A DNA stretch of 64,000 nucleotides, taken from assembly GCA_963575745.1 (NCBI GenBank), contig CAUYUJ010000669.1, forward strand, positions 447,501 through 511,500. Reading direction: 5' to 3'. Under the pieces are notes generated by a model. It was not told the origin of the DNA. It searched no databases and saw only the letters and a list, made by a program, of their open reading frames with translations. This DNA is from Prorocentrum cordatum. Lineage: Eukaryota; Sar; Dinophyceae; Prorocentrales; Prorocentraceae. The stretch's first letter is position 1; each line of letters begins with the position of its first letter. Below are positions 1-9,761 of this stretch, piece by piece. Both the position numbers and the translations under genes were made by a program.

Positions 1-84
1 GCTTCCGGGGGCTTTCATCAGCGGGCCCCAGGGCCGTCCAGAAACGACCTGGGAAGAAGAACTGGTCCCAAGGGAAGGGCCGGG

Positions 85-515
85 ACTTGGGGGGGCGCGT
101 CTTGGGGGAGGGGGAGGAGGAGGGGAGGGAGGGGGAGGAGGAGGAGGTAGGAGGAAGGAGAAGGAGGAGGAGAAGGAGGAGGAGGAGAAGGAGGAGAGGG
201 AGGAGGAGGAGGAGGAGGCGAAGGAAAACGAGGACGAGGACAGGAGAGGGACGAGGAGGACGAGGAGAAAGGAGGAGGAGGAGGAAAAGGAGGAGGAGAA
301 GGACGCTCAGGAGGATGCTGAGGAGGCGGAGGAAGACGAGGACGAGGAGAGGAGGAAGACGAGGAGGACGAGGACAAAGGGGAGAAAGAGGAGGAGGAAA
401 AGGAGGAGGAGGAGGAGGAGGGGAAGGTAGAGGAAGTTGAGGAAGAAAAAGGGAATGGGAGGGGGGAGTAGGACGAGGAGGGGAGTGTCGAGCGTGGCCG
501 CCGGCTGAGGGAATT
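85..515. repeat. GGA-rich polypurine microsatellite array
   Basis: An imperfect (GGA)n array with interspersed AAG, GAC and GGGA variants keeps nearly all purines on the plus strand. Long apparent reading frames here encode only Arg/Glu/Gly on plus and Ser/Pro on minus, so they are composition artefacts. Similar arrays recur across the window in both orientations. Confidence 0.95.
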
Positions 516-871
516 CAAATCATATACGTAAGGCGGGCGCTTCGTACTCTTTCTTTCTCTCTCTCTCTCTCTCTCTCTGAGGAAGCATCGAATGGGAGTA
601 GTTCGTCAATGTGCATTGTGAGGAAAGCTCGAACTTGCGTCTAACACATGAGGCCATTGGATTGTGTGGACACCCCAGTCGGGTCCTCCACGTGTGAGGT
701 CGTCGACAGGGACGTCGGGACGAGTCGGGCGCCTCAAGAGTTCGGGGGTCAGTTGAAAGAGGGGCGTGCGTCGACGTACGACTCTGTCCGCCGCGCATTG
801 TGGCCCAGACTCTAGCCTCTCGAAAGCCACGCTTCCATACAGTCAGACGTGTGCCGCTGGAGGAAATAGTC
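516..871. other. Non-coding stretch upstream of exon-like ORF, with (CT)n tract
   Basis: This is unique sequence with a perfect CT dinucleotide run at about 555-579. I see no protein signature. It could be promoter, 5' UTR or intron of the following reading frame; dinoflagellate promoters lack motifs that I could recognise by eye. Confidence 0.5.
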
Positions 872-1651
872 ATGGCGAGCGTCACTGAGCTTCTTTCGCT
901 TGTGAACACCGCCCGCCGGGCGGCCGAGGGAGAGCATCCCGAATTAGTGCAGCAGGTCCAGAGCTATTTGAAAGACGTGGGCCGCACGCACTTGGAGGCG
1001 GCCCGGGTTCCAGCGGAGGGCGTCGGCGAGAACAACCTTGAGCGGCTGGCTGAGCACCTCCTCGCGTTAGAGACGTTGGAAGCCGCGGGGAAGAGACAGG
1101 GTGGCCCAGCGTCTGGCTCCAATAGCGATAATCGTGAGTCTGCCACGGTCGTCGAGGACCCAGTGATCCGCGAGGGTGGCATCATCATCACGCTCGCGGG
1201 CAACATGCCGCCAATGACCCGGAAGTCTGTCCGTCCCTGGGTTGAGTCGCAGGCCCCGCAGAATTTGCTTTCTCGCTTGACCAAGACGATTGCGGTGCCA
1301 GGGGGCAAGAAGGTCCGGCAAGATTTCGAGAACGTGACGGAGTCCGAATTAGAAGCCCTGAAGGCTGCGTTCGCGCAGAGCGGCACGGTTGCGCGGGCCC
1401 CCCCCGAGGAGTTCGCAAAGCGGAAGGCGTACGAGACCGAGCATGGCGCCAACAAGCGCTCTCGAGCTTCTGCGGTGGGCAACCTGGGCCGCACGCTCGA
1501 CGTCGTGGAGTCGGTCTCGAACAGTGGGGACCATGAGTTCATGAGGCTCGCGATGTCTGCGGTTGTGACTTCGCAGCGGGTCGCGGCGCATGGGTTGCGC
1601 GAGTTGGCTGAGGACCCTCTCGCGCGGAACAGGGACAATGAGGACATGTGA
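872..1651 (+). CDS. Hypothetical protein or first exon, about 259 residues
   Basis: I do not recognise the family. The frame from ATG 872 (MASVTELLSL) runs 259 codons with protein-like composition: an N-terminal Leu/Ala/Glu-rich probably helical segment (residues 1-75), a hydrophobic stretch GGIIITLAGNMPP near residue 108, and a basic KRKAYETEHGANKRSRA segment near residue 190 that could be a nuclear localisation signal. The frame is open a little upstream, but 872 is the first convincing ATG. The final TGA lies inside the string GTGAGT at 1648-1653, a canonical 5' splice donor, so the protein may continue into a downstream exon rather than stop. Codon content is smoother than the surrounding simple repeats. 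It could be the 5' exon of the coiled-coil gene at 12.7-13.75 kb, but phases do not join by simple GT-AG splicing. Confidence 0.55.
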   Translation: MASVTELLSLVNTARRAAEGEHPELVQQVQSYLKDVGRTHLEAARVPAEGVGENNLERLAEHLLALETLEAAGKRQGGPASGSNSDNRESATVVEDPVIREGGIIITLAGNMPPMTRKSVRPWVESQAPQNLLSRLTKTIAVPGGKKVRQDFENVTESELEALKAAFAQSGTVARAPPEEFAKRKAYETEHGANKRSRASAVGNLGRTLDVVESVSNSGDHEFMRLAMSAVVTSQRVAAHGLRELAEDPLARNRDNEDM

Positions 1652-2380
1652 GTCGTGGCGTTTGGAAAAGGGAACGAGGAGAGACACGGGCTCCCCTGCC
1701 GACAGCGGTGGCGTACGAGCCCTGCATGTACAGCTGGTGGCGCGCGTTCTGCACCCAGTTCTGATCGCTGCTCGGGCGGCGAGGTTCTCGGCGGGACCGC
1801 CGCTGTCTCACCTTCCATCGTATTCCATTAGTTTTTTTGTCCGCGTGCTGCCTGCTTAACGTGATTGGCGCTTCAGTTCCGCTTCCTTTTGCGTCGTTGC
1901 TGCCGGCTTGCATGTCGCATCGCACGTGTGAGTATTTGCGTGCGCGTGTGTCAGCGCATGGGTCTGCACAGCTACGCGTGTGTAGTCCTCGTGCATTTGC
2001 TTCGTCGATCGGTCCTTTTTCGAGTGCTTACTCTGCAACCACATATATACGTGCATACATATGTATGTGTGTGTATGTATATACATACACGTGAGTATAT
2101 CATGGGGCTGTCGCTGTTTCCCGCGCTGTCATGACTTCTCTCTTCGTCTCGCTCTTTGTGTTCCCTTGTATCCCGTCCGCTCGACGCCGAGGTTGCTTGC
2201 CTCAGGAGCGCGCGCGCTTCTGTATTGTTGCAGCCCTGGGGACTGTGAGGCCAACGTGCTTCCAGTCGTGTGCCGCGCGCTGCTTCGTTTGGTATCATCC
2301 AGCGTGGATTTCTCTGCCGTTGCCAGGTCGGGTCGCCAAAGAGTCGAACGCGTCGGAGACCACCGATCCTCGAATCTCGA
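1652..2380. other. Non-coding interval with palindromic TATG/CATA microsatellite
   Basis: No protein signature seen. At about 2041-2098 an alternating purine-pyrimidine run of ATAC, CATA, TATG and GTGT units is largely self-complementary and could form a hairpin or Z-DNA. The interval may be intron if GTGAGT at 1648 is used as a donor. Confidence 0.5.
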
Positions 2381-2384
2381 GGAG

Positions 2385-2516
2385 CGGAGGAGAAGGAGGA
2401 GGAGGAGGAGGAGATGAAAGGAGGAGGAGGTGGAGGAGGAGGGGGAGGAAAATGAGGAAGGAGGAGGAGGAGGAAGAGGGTGAGGATGATGAGGAGGAGG
2501 AGGAGGAGAAGGAGGA

Positions 2517-2548
<32 letters not shown>

Positions 2549-2822
2549 GAGGAGGAGGAGGAGGAGGAGGAGGAGGGGGAGAAGGAGGACGAGGGGGACG
2601 AGGAGGCAGAGGAGGAGGAAGAGGAGGAGGAGGAGACAGGGGGAGGAGGAAAAGAAGAGGAGGAGGAGGGTGACGAGGGGGAGGGCGAAGAGGAGGAGAA
2701 GGAGGAGGAGAAGGAGGAGGAGGAGGAGGAGGAGGAGGAGGGGGGGAAGGAAAAGGAGGAGGCGGAGGAGGAGGAGGAAAAGGAGGAGGAGGAGGAGGAG
2801 GACAAGGAGGGGGAGAACAGGA
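2385..2822. repeat. GGA polypurine array
   Basis: Imperfect (GGA)n with GAT, GAC and GGG interruptions. About 30 consecutive near-perfect GGA units occur around 2525-2580. Frames in both strands are open only because of composition. Confidence 0.95.
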
Positions 2823-2825
2823 GAA

Positions 2826-2962
2826 GCCCTTAACAAACCGGTAACAAACAAAGAACGGCGACGGAAACCGGCCAAACAACGGCGACGGAACCCGTAACAA
2901 AAACGGCGTCGGAACCGGCAAGGAAACGGCAGAACGGAACCGGTAAAAAAACGGCCCTGTCG
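2826..2962. repeat. Short degenerate tandem repeat of AACGGCGACGGAACCGG type
   Basis: Variants of a roughly 16-24 base unit built from AACGG, CGACGGAA and ACCGGTAACAAA recur about six times immediately after the GGA array. It appears to be a minisatellite of local origin. Confidence 0.7.
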
Positions 2963-3194
2963 TTTCCAGGGCCCACGAAGGTTTCAAAAGAACATGTCGT
3001 GGTAGAGCTATAAGGATGCTGGGACGGCCGGCCCCTGCTCAGCTTGGTGGCTCCGCAGCCCGCCGCGAGCGGGTCCCCCGCGAGGCGGCCCCGCGAACTG
3101 ACGGCCGCCCCTGGGCGCGCGCGGGCCGGCCAGGAGCTCGGCGGGGCGGCGGCGAGGCGGGGCCAGGACGAGGATGGCTTCCCCCGAGATCCTG

Positions 3195-3385
3195 GCGTCT
3201 CAACCACAGACCCTTTCGAGTCATGAGAAAATCACGACGGCACGTGTTTCATGATTGTTGGCCTCTGGGGGCCCCTGCCGGGCTTCGGGAGCGCGAAAAA
3301 ACGACTCAGGATGCAAGGCCGATCATGGGGAAAGGGTCGGGGCCTTTGGGGGTCGACGTGATGAAAAAATCATGACGTCGGGGGT
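3195..3385 (+). repeat. Dispersed repeat family 1, plus-strand copy
   Basis: About 190 bases around GCCTCTGGGGGCCCCTGCCG and AAATCATGACGTCGGGGG. A reverse-complement copy lies at about 8885-9075: the segments starting with TCGAG..ATGA.AAATCA, then GCCTCTxGGGGCCC, AAAAAACG and GGGATG occur in the same order. The two copies are roughly 65-70% alike by eye and do not code for a convincing protein. This is probably an old mobile element without coding capacity. Confidence 0.65.
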
Positions 3386-3799
3386 TTGGGGCCGTTCCGA
3401 GCCCGGCGTTCTCGCCTTTTCTCCGATCCGGCCGGAAGAATGGCGCGGGAAGGTGGTGGGTGTCTATAGGCTCCAGGCAGCGTTTTGGACGGTGCTGCAA
3501 TTCTCGTCGCTACACGTCGCATCCCAGGTTCGGGCCAGGATACACTTGAGAAGCTCCCAGATCTGGCGGCTCTGGGGGGTGTCTCGGGCGCCGCGGTCGG
3601 AGCGCTCCGGGACGTTCCGAGAGCGTTCCGGAGCGATTTGGAGCGGGTTCGTCCTCGTCCTAGCCCTTCTGCGAGCCGGGGCGCTGCAGCCCGCGAGGCC
3701 CAGCGGGTGGGCTGGGCGCCGCGCCCCAATCGCCCATGGTAACCCATTTGACTCCCAATCTCTCGGCGGCGAGCGAGCGGGGGAAGTGAGATCGACAAG
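3386..3799. other. GC-rich unassigned interval
   Basis: No coding signature or clear repeat is visible. Reading frames on both strands overlap without conserved motifs. Confidence 0.4.
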
Positions 3800-4075
3800 G
3801 TCTTCTCAGAAGGCGGCGGGACTTTTCAGATCTGCACGAACGAAATGGGCACGGAAAGAACGGGTACACTGCCCAACAGCAGCTCCTGTTCATTTTGATC
3901 AGGACTTGCTGTCCGCGCCGCCGCGGCCTGTGTCCATTTGAGACAGAGGGCCGCCTGCCCAACAGCGGTCGCTGTTGGTTTGGGACAACATGTGCTGTTC
4001 GGCATTGTACCCATTTTTTCCATGCACATTTCGGGCGTCCAAATCAGAAGCCTTCCGGCCGTTGAGAAGTGTTTC
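3800..4075. repeat. Imperfect foldback (inverted repeat) element
   Basis: The left arm (about 3800-3882) and right arm (about 3989-4075) are inverted copies. The left arm read on minus and the right arm read on plus both translate to similar peptides, with YPFFPCPFRSCRSEKSRRLL opposite YPFFPCTFRASKSEAFRPLR. Nucleotide identity of the inner 41 bases is about 33/41. The loop carries two direct copies of CTGCCCAACAGC (about 3873 and 3956). It resembles a foldback or MITE-like element; termini and target duplication were not resolved. Confidence 0.65.
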
Positions 4076-4935
4076 TGTGTCTTCGGGAAAGGCTGAGAAA
4101 ACTTGTCAGAAGACCCGGGGACTTTCGAGCCGTCTGAGAAGAAATCCGTCTCCTTCTCACCCGCTCCCGGGCTCGCCGCCGAACTTCGCAGGCGAGTTTT
4201 CTCACCCACCCCCCGTCTTGTCGACGAACAATTGCAGCCGCCCAGAACACGGGGGTGCACCCCACGGGATACACCTCTGGCTGTTCGGACGCACACCTGT
4301 CGAAGAGGGACGCCCCCCACACATCGTACATCCTTGGGTCGGGCCCCAAATTGTTTGTCCATTCGAGAACCTCAGGAAGCCTGGGATTGGGGGCGACATA
4401 TCCCCCGTGACCAATCGCCCATTTGTCGCCGATCGGTGCCTTTGGTGCCCCACTCCGCCCAGGATCGTTCGGTTTGGATATCGAGGGCCCATCGCTGATC
4501 TCGGGCGGTCCTGCCCACCTCACCTCGCAGCTTCGGGGGCACCTCGTCTGTCCTGTCAACGGCGATTTGACGCGGCTTCGTCGCGAGCTCGTCGCGGACA
4601 GCGGGCGCAATGGGACAGACAAAGCCCCCCTTGATGCACCATAATTACGGTCAGGAGGTTTGCCTTAGCGTGTCGCGCCGCCGGTTCTGGCCCACCACGC
4701 CTCGGCGCCACACGCGAAGTACTTCCCGGCTCCACAAGCGTCAGCGTCCCGAACCTGTCCTCGGCTCCCCGCTCCCGTGGAACGGCGCGACGCGCTATAA
4801 GGTGGCAGGTCATGGCGCGTCGCCGGGGCTGCTGCCGCGACGCGCTACGCAATGCGCGAAGGGTCCCTGCCGTGACCCTCTTCAGGCGGTTGCGGGCCCC
4901 GCTGGGGCCGCCAGACTAAATTAGTTAATTCGGTG
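4076..4935. other. GC-rich unassigned interval
   Basis: No recognisable gene. Several overlapping open frames on both strands lack motifs. The segment near 4430-4505 shares vocabulary (CGCCCAGGA, ATCG.CGAT) with the repeat family at 7.7-8.9 kb but the similarity is weak. Confidence 0.35.
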
Positions 4936-5042
4936 CACCTCCTCCTCCTCCGCCTCCTCCTCCTCCTCCTTTTCCTCCTCTTCCTTGTCCTCCTCCTCCT
5001 CCTCCGTCTTCTCCGCCTTCTCCTGCTCCTCCTCCATTCCTT
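4936..5042. repeat. TCC polypyrimidine array
   Basis: Imperfect (TCC)n, complementary in sense to the GGA arrays. Confidence 0.9.
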
Positions 5043-5164
5043 CTCCTTATAATCAGCTTTTCCCTGTTGCACTCCGAGGCCAGTTTTTAGGGCGTGCCGG
5101 GCGTGTCGCCTGAGACTTTTTTTTCTCTTGTTGACCGTGTAGCTTCGAAATTGGCAACCGCTTA

Positions 5165-5474
5165 ACAAATGGAGGGCAGGTTGTTTTCAAGATGTGGTTT
5201 TCGCCTCAGCGCGGCGCATGTTCGTTGTAACATGTACAAGAGTTTCAAACATTGAGGGCGGGTGGTTTTCATAAAGTGGCTATCGCCCTCGCGCGGCGCA
5301 CATTTTTGCACATGTGCAACAGCTTCATATATTGAGGGCGGGTGGTGTTCAAAATGCGGTTCTCGCCTCAGCGCGGCGTACACTCGTTTTAAACATTTAC
5401 AAGAGCCTCACATATTGACGGTGGGTGGTTTTCAAAATGTAGTTATCGCCTTCGCGCGGCGCCCATTCGTTTTA

Positions 5475-5516
<42 letters not shown>

Positions 5517-5735
5517 AAAGAGCTTCACGGGTTGAGGGCGTTTTTGTTCCAAAATGTGGTTCTCGCCTTCACGCGGCGCACACTCGCTTAAAACATTTGC
5601 AAGAGTTTCACGGATTGAGGGCGGGTGGTTTAAAAAAATGTGGTTCTCGCCTTAGCGTTTTTTTTACATTGTGGTTTTCGCTTTAGCGCCGCCCACACTT
5701 TTGTACAACATGTGTACGAGTTTCACGGTGTTCCA
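5165..5735. repeat. AT-richer tandem repeat, unit about 82 bp, six to seven copies
   Basis: Each unit contains TTGAGGGCGGGTGGTTTTCA, AAAATGTGGTTCTCGCC, a GCGCGGCGCACA block and TTTTAAACATTTACAAGAG. Unit starts fall near 5171, 5255, 5333, 5416, 5535 and 5613. One unit has been expanded internally by a pure (AT)n run at about 5478-5513. Copies diverge by substitutions and short indels, typical of a satellite rather than of CRISPR. GC content is well below the neighbours. Confidence 0.9.
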
Positions 5736-6054
5736 TCATCAACGCGCGAGAAGTTGTGTTTTGAAAGGATTCAGGACTATGCGGGTGCAACCGTTATGAT
5801 GGTTCGTTTTGTGAAATCCCACGAATGGCGTTTGGGCACGATTCAGGATTGTCAAGACGCGACAGTCAGGTTGATCCGTGGCAGTCGAATCCCGAGAACA
5901 ATGTGACGGCATGCTTCAGGGTCTTCAAAACGGTGTCTTCCAAAGAGGCAGTTCCCTCAATGGAAATGGGCCGTTGTAGGGGCCAGTGAAGAGGGAGCTT
6001 GGAAGGAGGGCCTATCCCAACATCGTTGATGACTCTTGGGTTTGCATTGGTATT
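5736..6054. other. Unassigned interval
   Basis: Unique, moderate-GC sequence with a possible degraded final satellite unit at its left edge and no supported gene. Confidence 0.35.
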
Positions 6055-6262
6055 CCTCCCCGTCTTCGTCCTCCTCCTCCTCCTCCTCCTCCTTCTCCTC
6101 CTCCCCCTCCTCCCCCTCCTCCCCCTCCTTCTCCTTTTCCTCCTCCTCCTCCTCCTCGTCCTCCTCCTCCTCCTCCTCCTCCTCCTCCTCCTCCTCCGCC
6201 TCCTCCTCCTCCTCCTCCTCCTCCTTCTCCTTTCTCCTCCTCTTTCCTCCTCTCTTCTCGGC
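6055..6262. repeat. TCC polypyrimidine array
   Basis: Long (TCC)n array with occasional TCG and TTC units. Long overlapping frames (poly-Ser, poly-Leu, poly-Pro or poly-Arg/Glu on the other strand) are artefacts. Confidence 0.95.
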
Positions 6263-7020
6263 CGCGGGGCGCCCTGTTCGCATGGTAAAACAAAGCGGCC
6301 CTCTTCCAGGCGCCCCTCGCCCAGAGCCGCCCGCCTCGCCTGCCGCGTGCTGCTCGGCGGCCGCCCGCGGCCACCAGTCCGTTCCACCCCCGCGGCGGCC
6401 GCGCCGCGCTGCCGGCGGCTGCTGCGGCAACTCGCTGCTCGTCGGGGGCTCCGCCGCGCCCAAAGCGGCTGCGGGTTTTGAGCGCCCTCTGCGCCTGAGA
6501 GCGGCCTTCCCAGGGCTCGTTTCGACTCCTCCGGTCCGATTCGGTGCGACGTCGATGGCTTCCGATGCCGATTCGGTTCGGCTTGGGATGCCGATTCGGG
6601 CTCCGATGCCTCAGCGGCGGCCGATCTCCGCCGATGCGACTCTTCCCGTTTCGGCTGCCGACCCCCCCCGATGTGGTTTGTGTCGAACGTGGATCGATGT
6701 ATCGATTCGCTTCTGGGCTCTCCTGCCGTCCCGGACCTCGCCGCGTCGTGGACAGCTTCGTGCCCGGAGGGTCTTTCATGGTCTCTGCCCTTCGGGACTG
6801 TCGCCCACGGGGTCGTCAACAAAAGTACAGTCGGGGCGCTAAGGAGGAACCCTTTTCGTTGGGGAGGGGTTCCGTGTTCCTTGATTGTTCTGCAGTTTGC
6901 TTTTTGTTTTCCTGAGGTTTTCCATGGGAAATCGATGTTCAACGTATGGGAGAAAGGGGCCCCTTTCCTTATTTTGGGTTCCTTAGGTCAACGATCCGAC
7001 TGTAATGATCTGGACGAGAG
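6263..7020. other. GC-rich interval with CGATTCGG-type short repeats
   Basis: No gene recognised. Between about 6510 and 6680 the words CCGATTCGG, CGATGCC and CCGATGCG recur irregularly; a related GATCCGATTCG-rich patch lies at 42450-42660. The rest shows no structure that I can name. Confidence 0.4.
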
Positions 7021-7021
7021 A

Positions 7022-7266
7022 CAAAAGCCGGTTCGGGGGGAGAGGTGCAGACCCCTGGGGCCCACGGTGCAACAAATATCACGACGTCGGAGGTCTGCGG
7101 ATGGTCTAGCTCTGGTCCTCGGGGCCCTCGACTGAACCCCTGGGATCAAGAAACATGAGTTCCGGATCAAAACAAGCCGGTCCTGGGGAAGATGTCGGGA
7201 CCTCTGGGGCCCACGGCGCCACAATGATCGCGACGTCGGAGGTCTGGGGCCGGTCTAGCACTGGCC
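7022..7266 (+). repeat. Direct duplication, two copies of about 96 bp, 149 bp apart
   Basis: Copies at about 7022-7117 and 7171-7266 share AGCCGGT, CTCTGGGGCCCACGGCGC, CGACGTCGGAGGTCTG and GGTCTAGC in order, at roughly 75-80% identity. The word CACGACGTCGG also occurs in dispersed family 1, suggesting a common origin. Confidence 0.7.
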
Positions 7267-7655
7267 AGCGCCCTGGGATGTGGTCCCCCTCGCGCCCTCT
7301 TGGAGGCGGCCAAGAAGGGGGTGATGACGAGGGGGGGTTATCAGGGCCCGGGCTGGATTGCATGCTCCAGTTTTCATTGCAATGCGACCCCTTGGTAATT
7401 ATTCCGCTCGTCAGCGCACATGCCTCGGGCCATGATCTGCGAGCCTCCTTCTTCGACGCACCCCTCGCTCGGTCGCCCCCAGCTCCCAGATGCCACGCAC
7501 CAGAGGCCACTCTTGCCCAGGGCCGCTCCCTGATGGGCAACGTTGGGGGGCTTGGCATCGCTCGGACGTGTGCATTTTTCCTTCGGCGAAGACAATCGAG
7601 GAGCATCCTCGACCATGTGGCGAAAAAAACACGCACGAAACCGACAAAAAACACA
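7267..7655. other. Unassigned GC-rich interval
   Basis: No coding or RNA signature found. Open frames on both strands overlap and lack recognisable motifs. Confidence 0.35.
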
Positions 7656-7659
7656 GGAG

Positions 7660-8010
7660 ATGGACGTCCGAGCGATGGCCAGGGGGGGGATCGGCCGAGG
7701 GATGCATCGACCCCCCACTCGGCCATTCACCGCCGATGGGGGCCTGCTAGTCCCTCCCGCCCAGGCAAGTCAGGAAATGGACGTCCGAGCGATGGCCAGT
7801 GGGGGGGATCGGCCGAGAGATGCATCGACCCCCCACTCGGCCATTCACCGCCGATGGTGATGATGAGGAGGATGAGGAGGAGGTGGGGGAGGAGGAGGAG
7901 GAGGAGGAGGGGAGGAGGAAGACCCCTACTCGGCCATTCACCGCCGCGGGGGGCCTGCTAGTCCTCCCCGCCCGGGCAGGTGCGGTTTCGGGACCGGGGG
8001 CCCGTCGCCG
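7660..8010 (+). repeat. 117-bp tandem duplication plus a diverged third copy (dispersed family 2)
   Basis: Two tandem copies begin at ATGGACGTCCGAGCGATGGCC (7660 and 7777, period 117) and end with CCATTCACCGCCGATGG. A third partial copy (7927-8010) is separated from them by a GGA run and carries GGGGCCTGCTAGTCC and CGCCCGGGCAGG. A related segment with CCGCCCAGGAAGGTGCGG and TCGGCGATGCATGGCC lies at 8775-8880. A GGA array has therefore expanded inside this repeat. Confidence 0.8.
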
Positions 8011-8069
8011 ACTCATCGGCGATGCGTCGCCGCTGCCCGCTCGAAGTGTCCTCCCCCCCCCGGGGCCGC

Positions 8070-8236
8070 CATCCTCCTCCTCCTCCTCCTCCTCTCCTCC
8101 TCCTCCTCCTCCACCTCCTCCTCCTCTCCTCCTCCTCCTCCTCCTCCCCATCCTCCTCCTCCTCCCTCCTCCTTCTCCTCCTCCTCCTCCTCCTCCTCCT
8201 CCTCCTCCTCCTCCTCCTATTCCTTCTCTTCCTCCA
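8070..8236. repeat. TCC polypyrimidine array
   Basis: (TCC)n with few interruptions; the last 50 bases are nearly pure. Confidence 0.95.
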
Positions 8237-8483
8237 GGTGTAAGGCCGGCGCCTCCTGAGAATCAGCCTTCTTCGAAGAAGACCTCCTCCTCCCTCCACC
8301 CCCTAGTGCGCGTCGCCAACAGCTGTTCGCCGACAGGGGCCCGATATCGAAAAAGAGAAAACGCCATACACATAAGCTTTTGGCGCTGCGCTCCTGGGCC
8401 CCTACCGGCGGCACCGCTGGCGCCGCCACTGGCGCGCTCCACGCGCCAAGGGGGGGTGGAGGGTTTCTCCGAAGGGTTTAGGC
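8237..8483. other. Unassigned interval between TCC arrays
   Basis: Moderate-GC sequence without a supported gene. A GGCGCGCTCCACGCGCC-like block at 8425-8450 resembles 37605-37640. Confidence 0.35.
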
Positions 8484-8665
8484 GACCCGTCCTCCTCCTT
8501 CTCCTCCTCCTCCTTCTCCTTGTCCTCCTCCAGTTTCTCCTCCTTCTCCTCCTTCTCGTTCCCCTTCTCCCCCATCCAACAATTCTCCTCCTCCTCCTCC
8601 TCCTCCTCCTCCTCCTCCTCCTCCTCCTCCTCCTCCTCCTCCTCCTCCTCCTCCTCCTCCTCCTT
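8484..8665. repeat. TCC polypyrimidine array
   Basis: Includes about 27 nearly uninterrupted TCC units at 8585-8662. Confidence 0.95.
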
Positions 8666-8745
8666 GGGTCGCCTACGGCCCCGGGGGAACCGTGCAGGGG
8701 GGGGAGGGTGCAGCGCAGATCCAAGAAATCCGCGCGGAGCGCCAC
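8663..8745 (+). repeat. Dispersed repeat family 3, copy a
   Basis: The block CCTTGGGTCG...GGGGAGGG...GATCCAAGAAATCCGCG followed by CGGAG matches 41675-41757 in the same orientation. Its 17-base core (8718-8734) occurs as reverse complement at 37553-37569. Confidence 0.65.
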
Positions 8746-8884
8746 AAGTTTGTGTTGATGGTTTATTTCCGTTCCTGTGATTGCCGACAGCGGCCCGATA
8801 GTCCAGCCCGCCCAGGAAGGTGCGGTGTTGGGACTGGGGTCGCCCATCGCCGATTTATCGGCGATGCATGGCCGAGAGACCCGG

Positions 8885-9075
8885 CGTCGTGATTTCTCTC
8901 AATGCGAGGTTCCTCAGAGTCTCGGCCCATCCCCCAGAAGAGGGTTCTCATCCCGAACCGTTTTTTGAAGGTCCCGGGGCCCGGCGAGGGCCCCTAGAGG
9001 CAGACAATGGCGAAACATCTCCCGTCCTGATTTCTTCATTGCTCGAGGGGGTTTGGGTACTCCAGATTTCGTAAT
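8885..9075 (-). repeat. Dispersed repeat family 1, minus-strand copy
   Basis: This is the inverted partner of 3195-3385, with the same order of blocks when read on the minus strand (CCCTCGAGCAATGAAGAAATC, GCCTCTAGGGGCCC, AAAAAACGGTTCGGGATG, AAATCACGACG). Confidence 0.65.
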
Positions 9076-9357
9076 AACCCTCCCCCGACCGGCCGCCAAA
9101 TGGCGCCCGGCCGCGCGCGCTGCTCGCCTCCCCGACGCCGCAGGCGCTCGGGGTGGACGCCAACGCCGTCCGGCACGTGCCAGCCGAGGCGTTCACGGGC
9201 GATGGCCCCGCAGCTGCGGAGAGCGGGCTCGTCCGTTCAGAAACTTTCGCTCTTCGCGTGCCTGGCCTCCCCAGTCGTTGGCACTGGCGACGCCCGCATC
9301 AAATTGCATTCTATACGTGTATTATTGTCCTTCCTTTCAGTCCTCCTTCCCTGTCGC
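9076..9357. other. Unassigned interval
   Basis: No supported gene. Its right edge runs into a GGA array. Confidence 0.35.
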
Positions 9358-9625
9358 CGGAGGAGGAGGGGGAGGGCAGGAGGAGGAGGAGGAGGAGGAG
9401 GCGGAGGAAAGGGAGGGGAGGAGGAGGAAGCGGAAGAAAGGCGTGGGAGGACAGAAGAGCGAGGAGGAGGAGGAGGATGAGTAGTGGGAGGAGGACAGGA
9501 GAGTGAGGATGAGGAGGAGTAGGAGGAGGATGCGGAGGATGAGGAGGAGGAGGAGGAGGAGGAGGAGGAGGAAAAGGAGGAGGAGGAAAGGGAGGAGAGG
9601 ACCGTGGAGGAGGAGGAGGAAAAGG
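9358..9625. repeat. GGA polypurine array
   Basis: Imperfect (GGA)n with GAT and GTA interruptions. Confidence 0.95.
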
Positions 9626-9761
9626 GGGATTTGTGTGGTCTCGCGGAGGTCGTCTCCAATCATATAGCAGTGGGCTTGTGCACGGCCAGTTCGCTCCAGC
9701 CAGCTTGCTGCTGCTGCTGGTGCGATCCATTTTTACCATTCGTTCCGCTCCGCCCTGGCAG

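Noticed and set aside
5165-5735. CRISPR-like array
   Set aside because: Units are contiguous, about 82 bp, and diverge along their whole length; there is no short constant repeat with unique spacers, and the context is eukaryotic.
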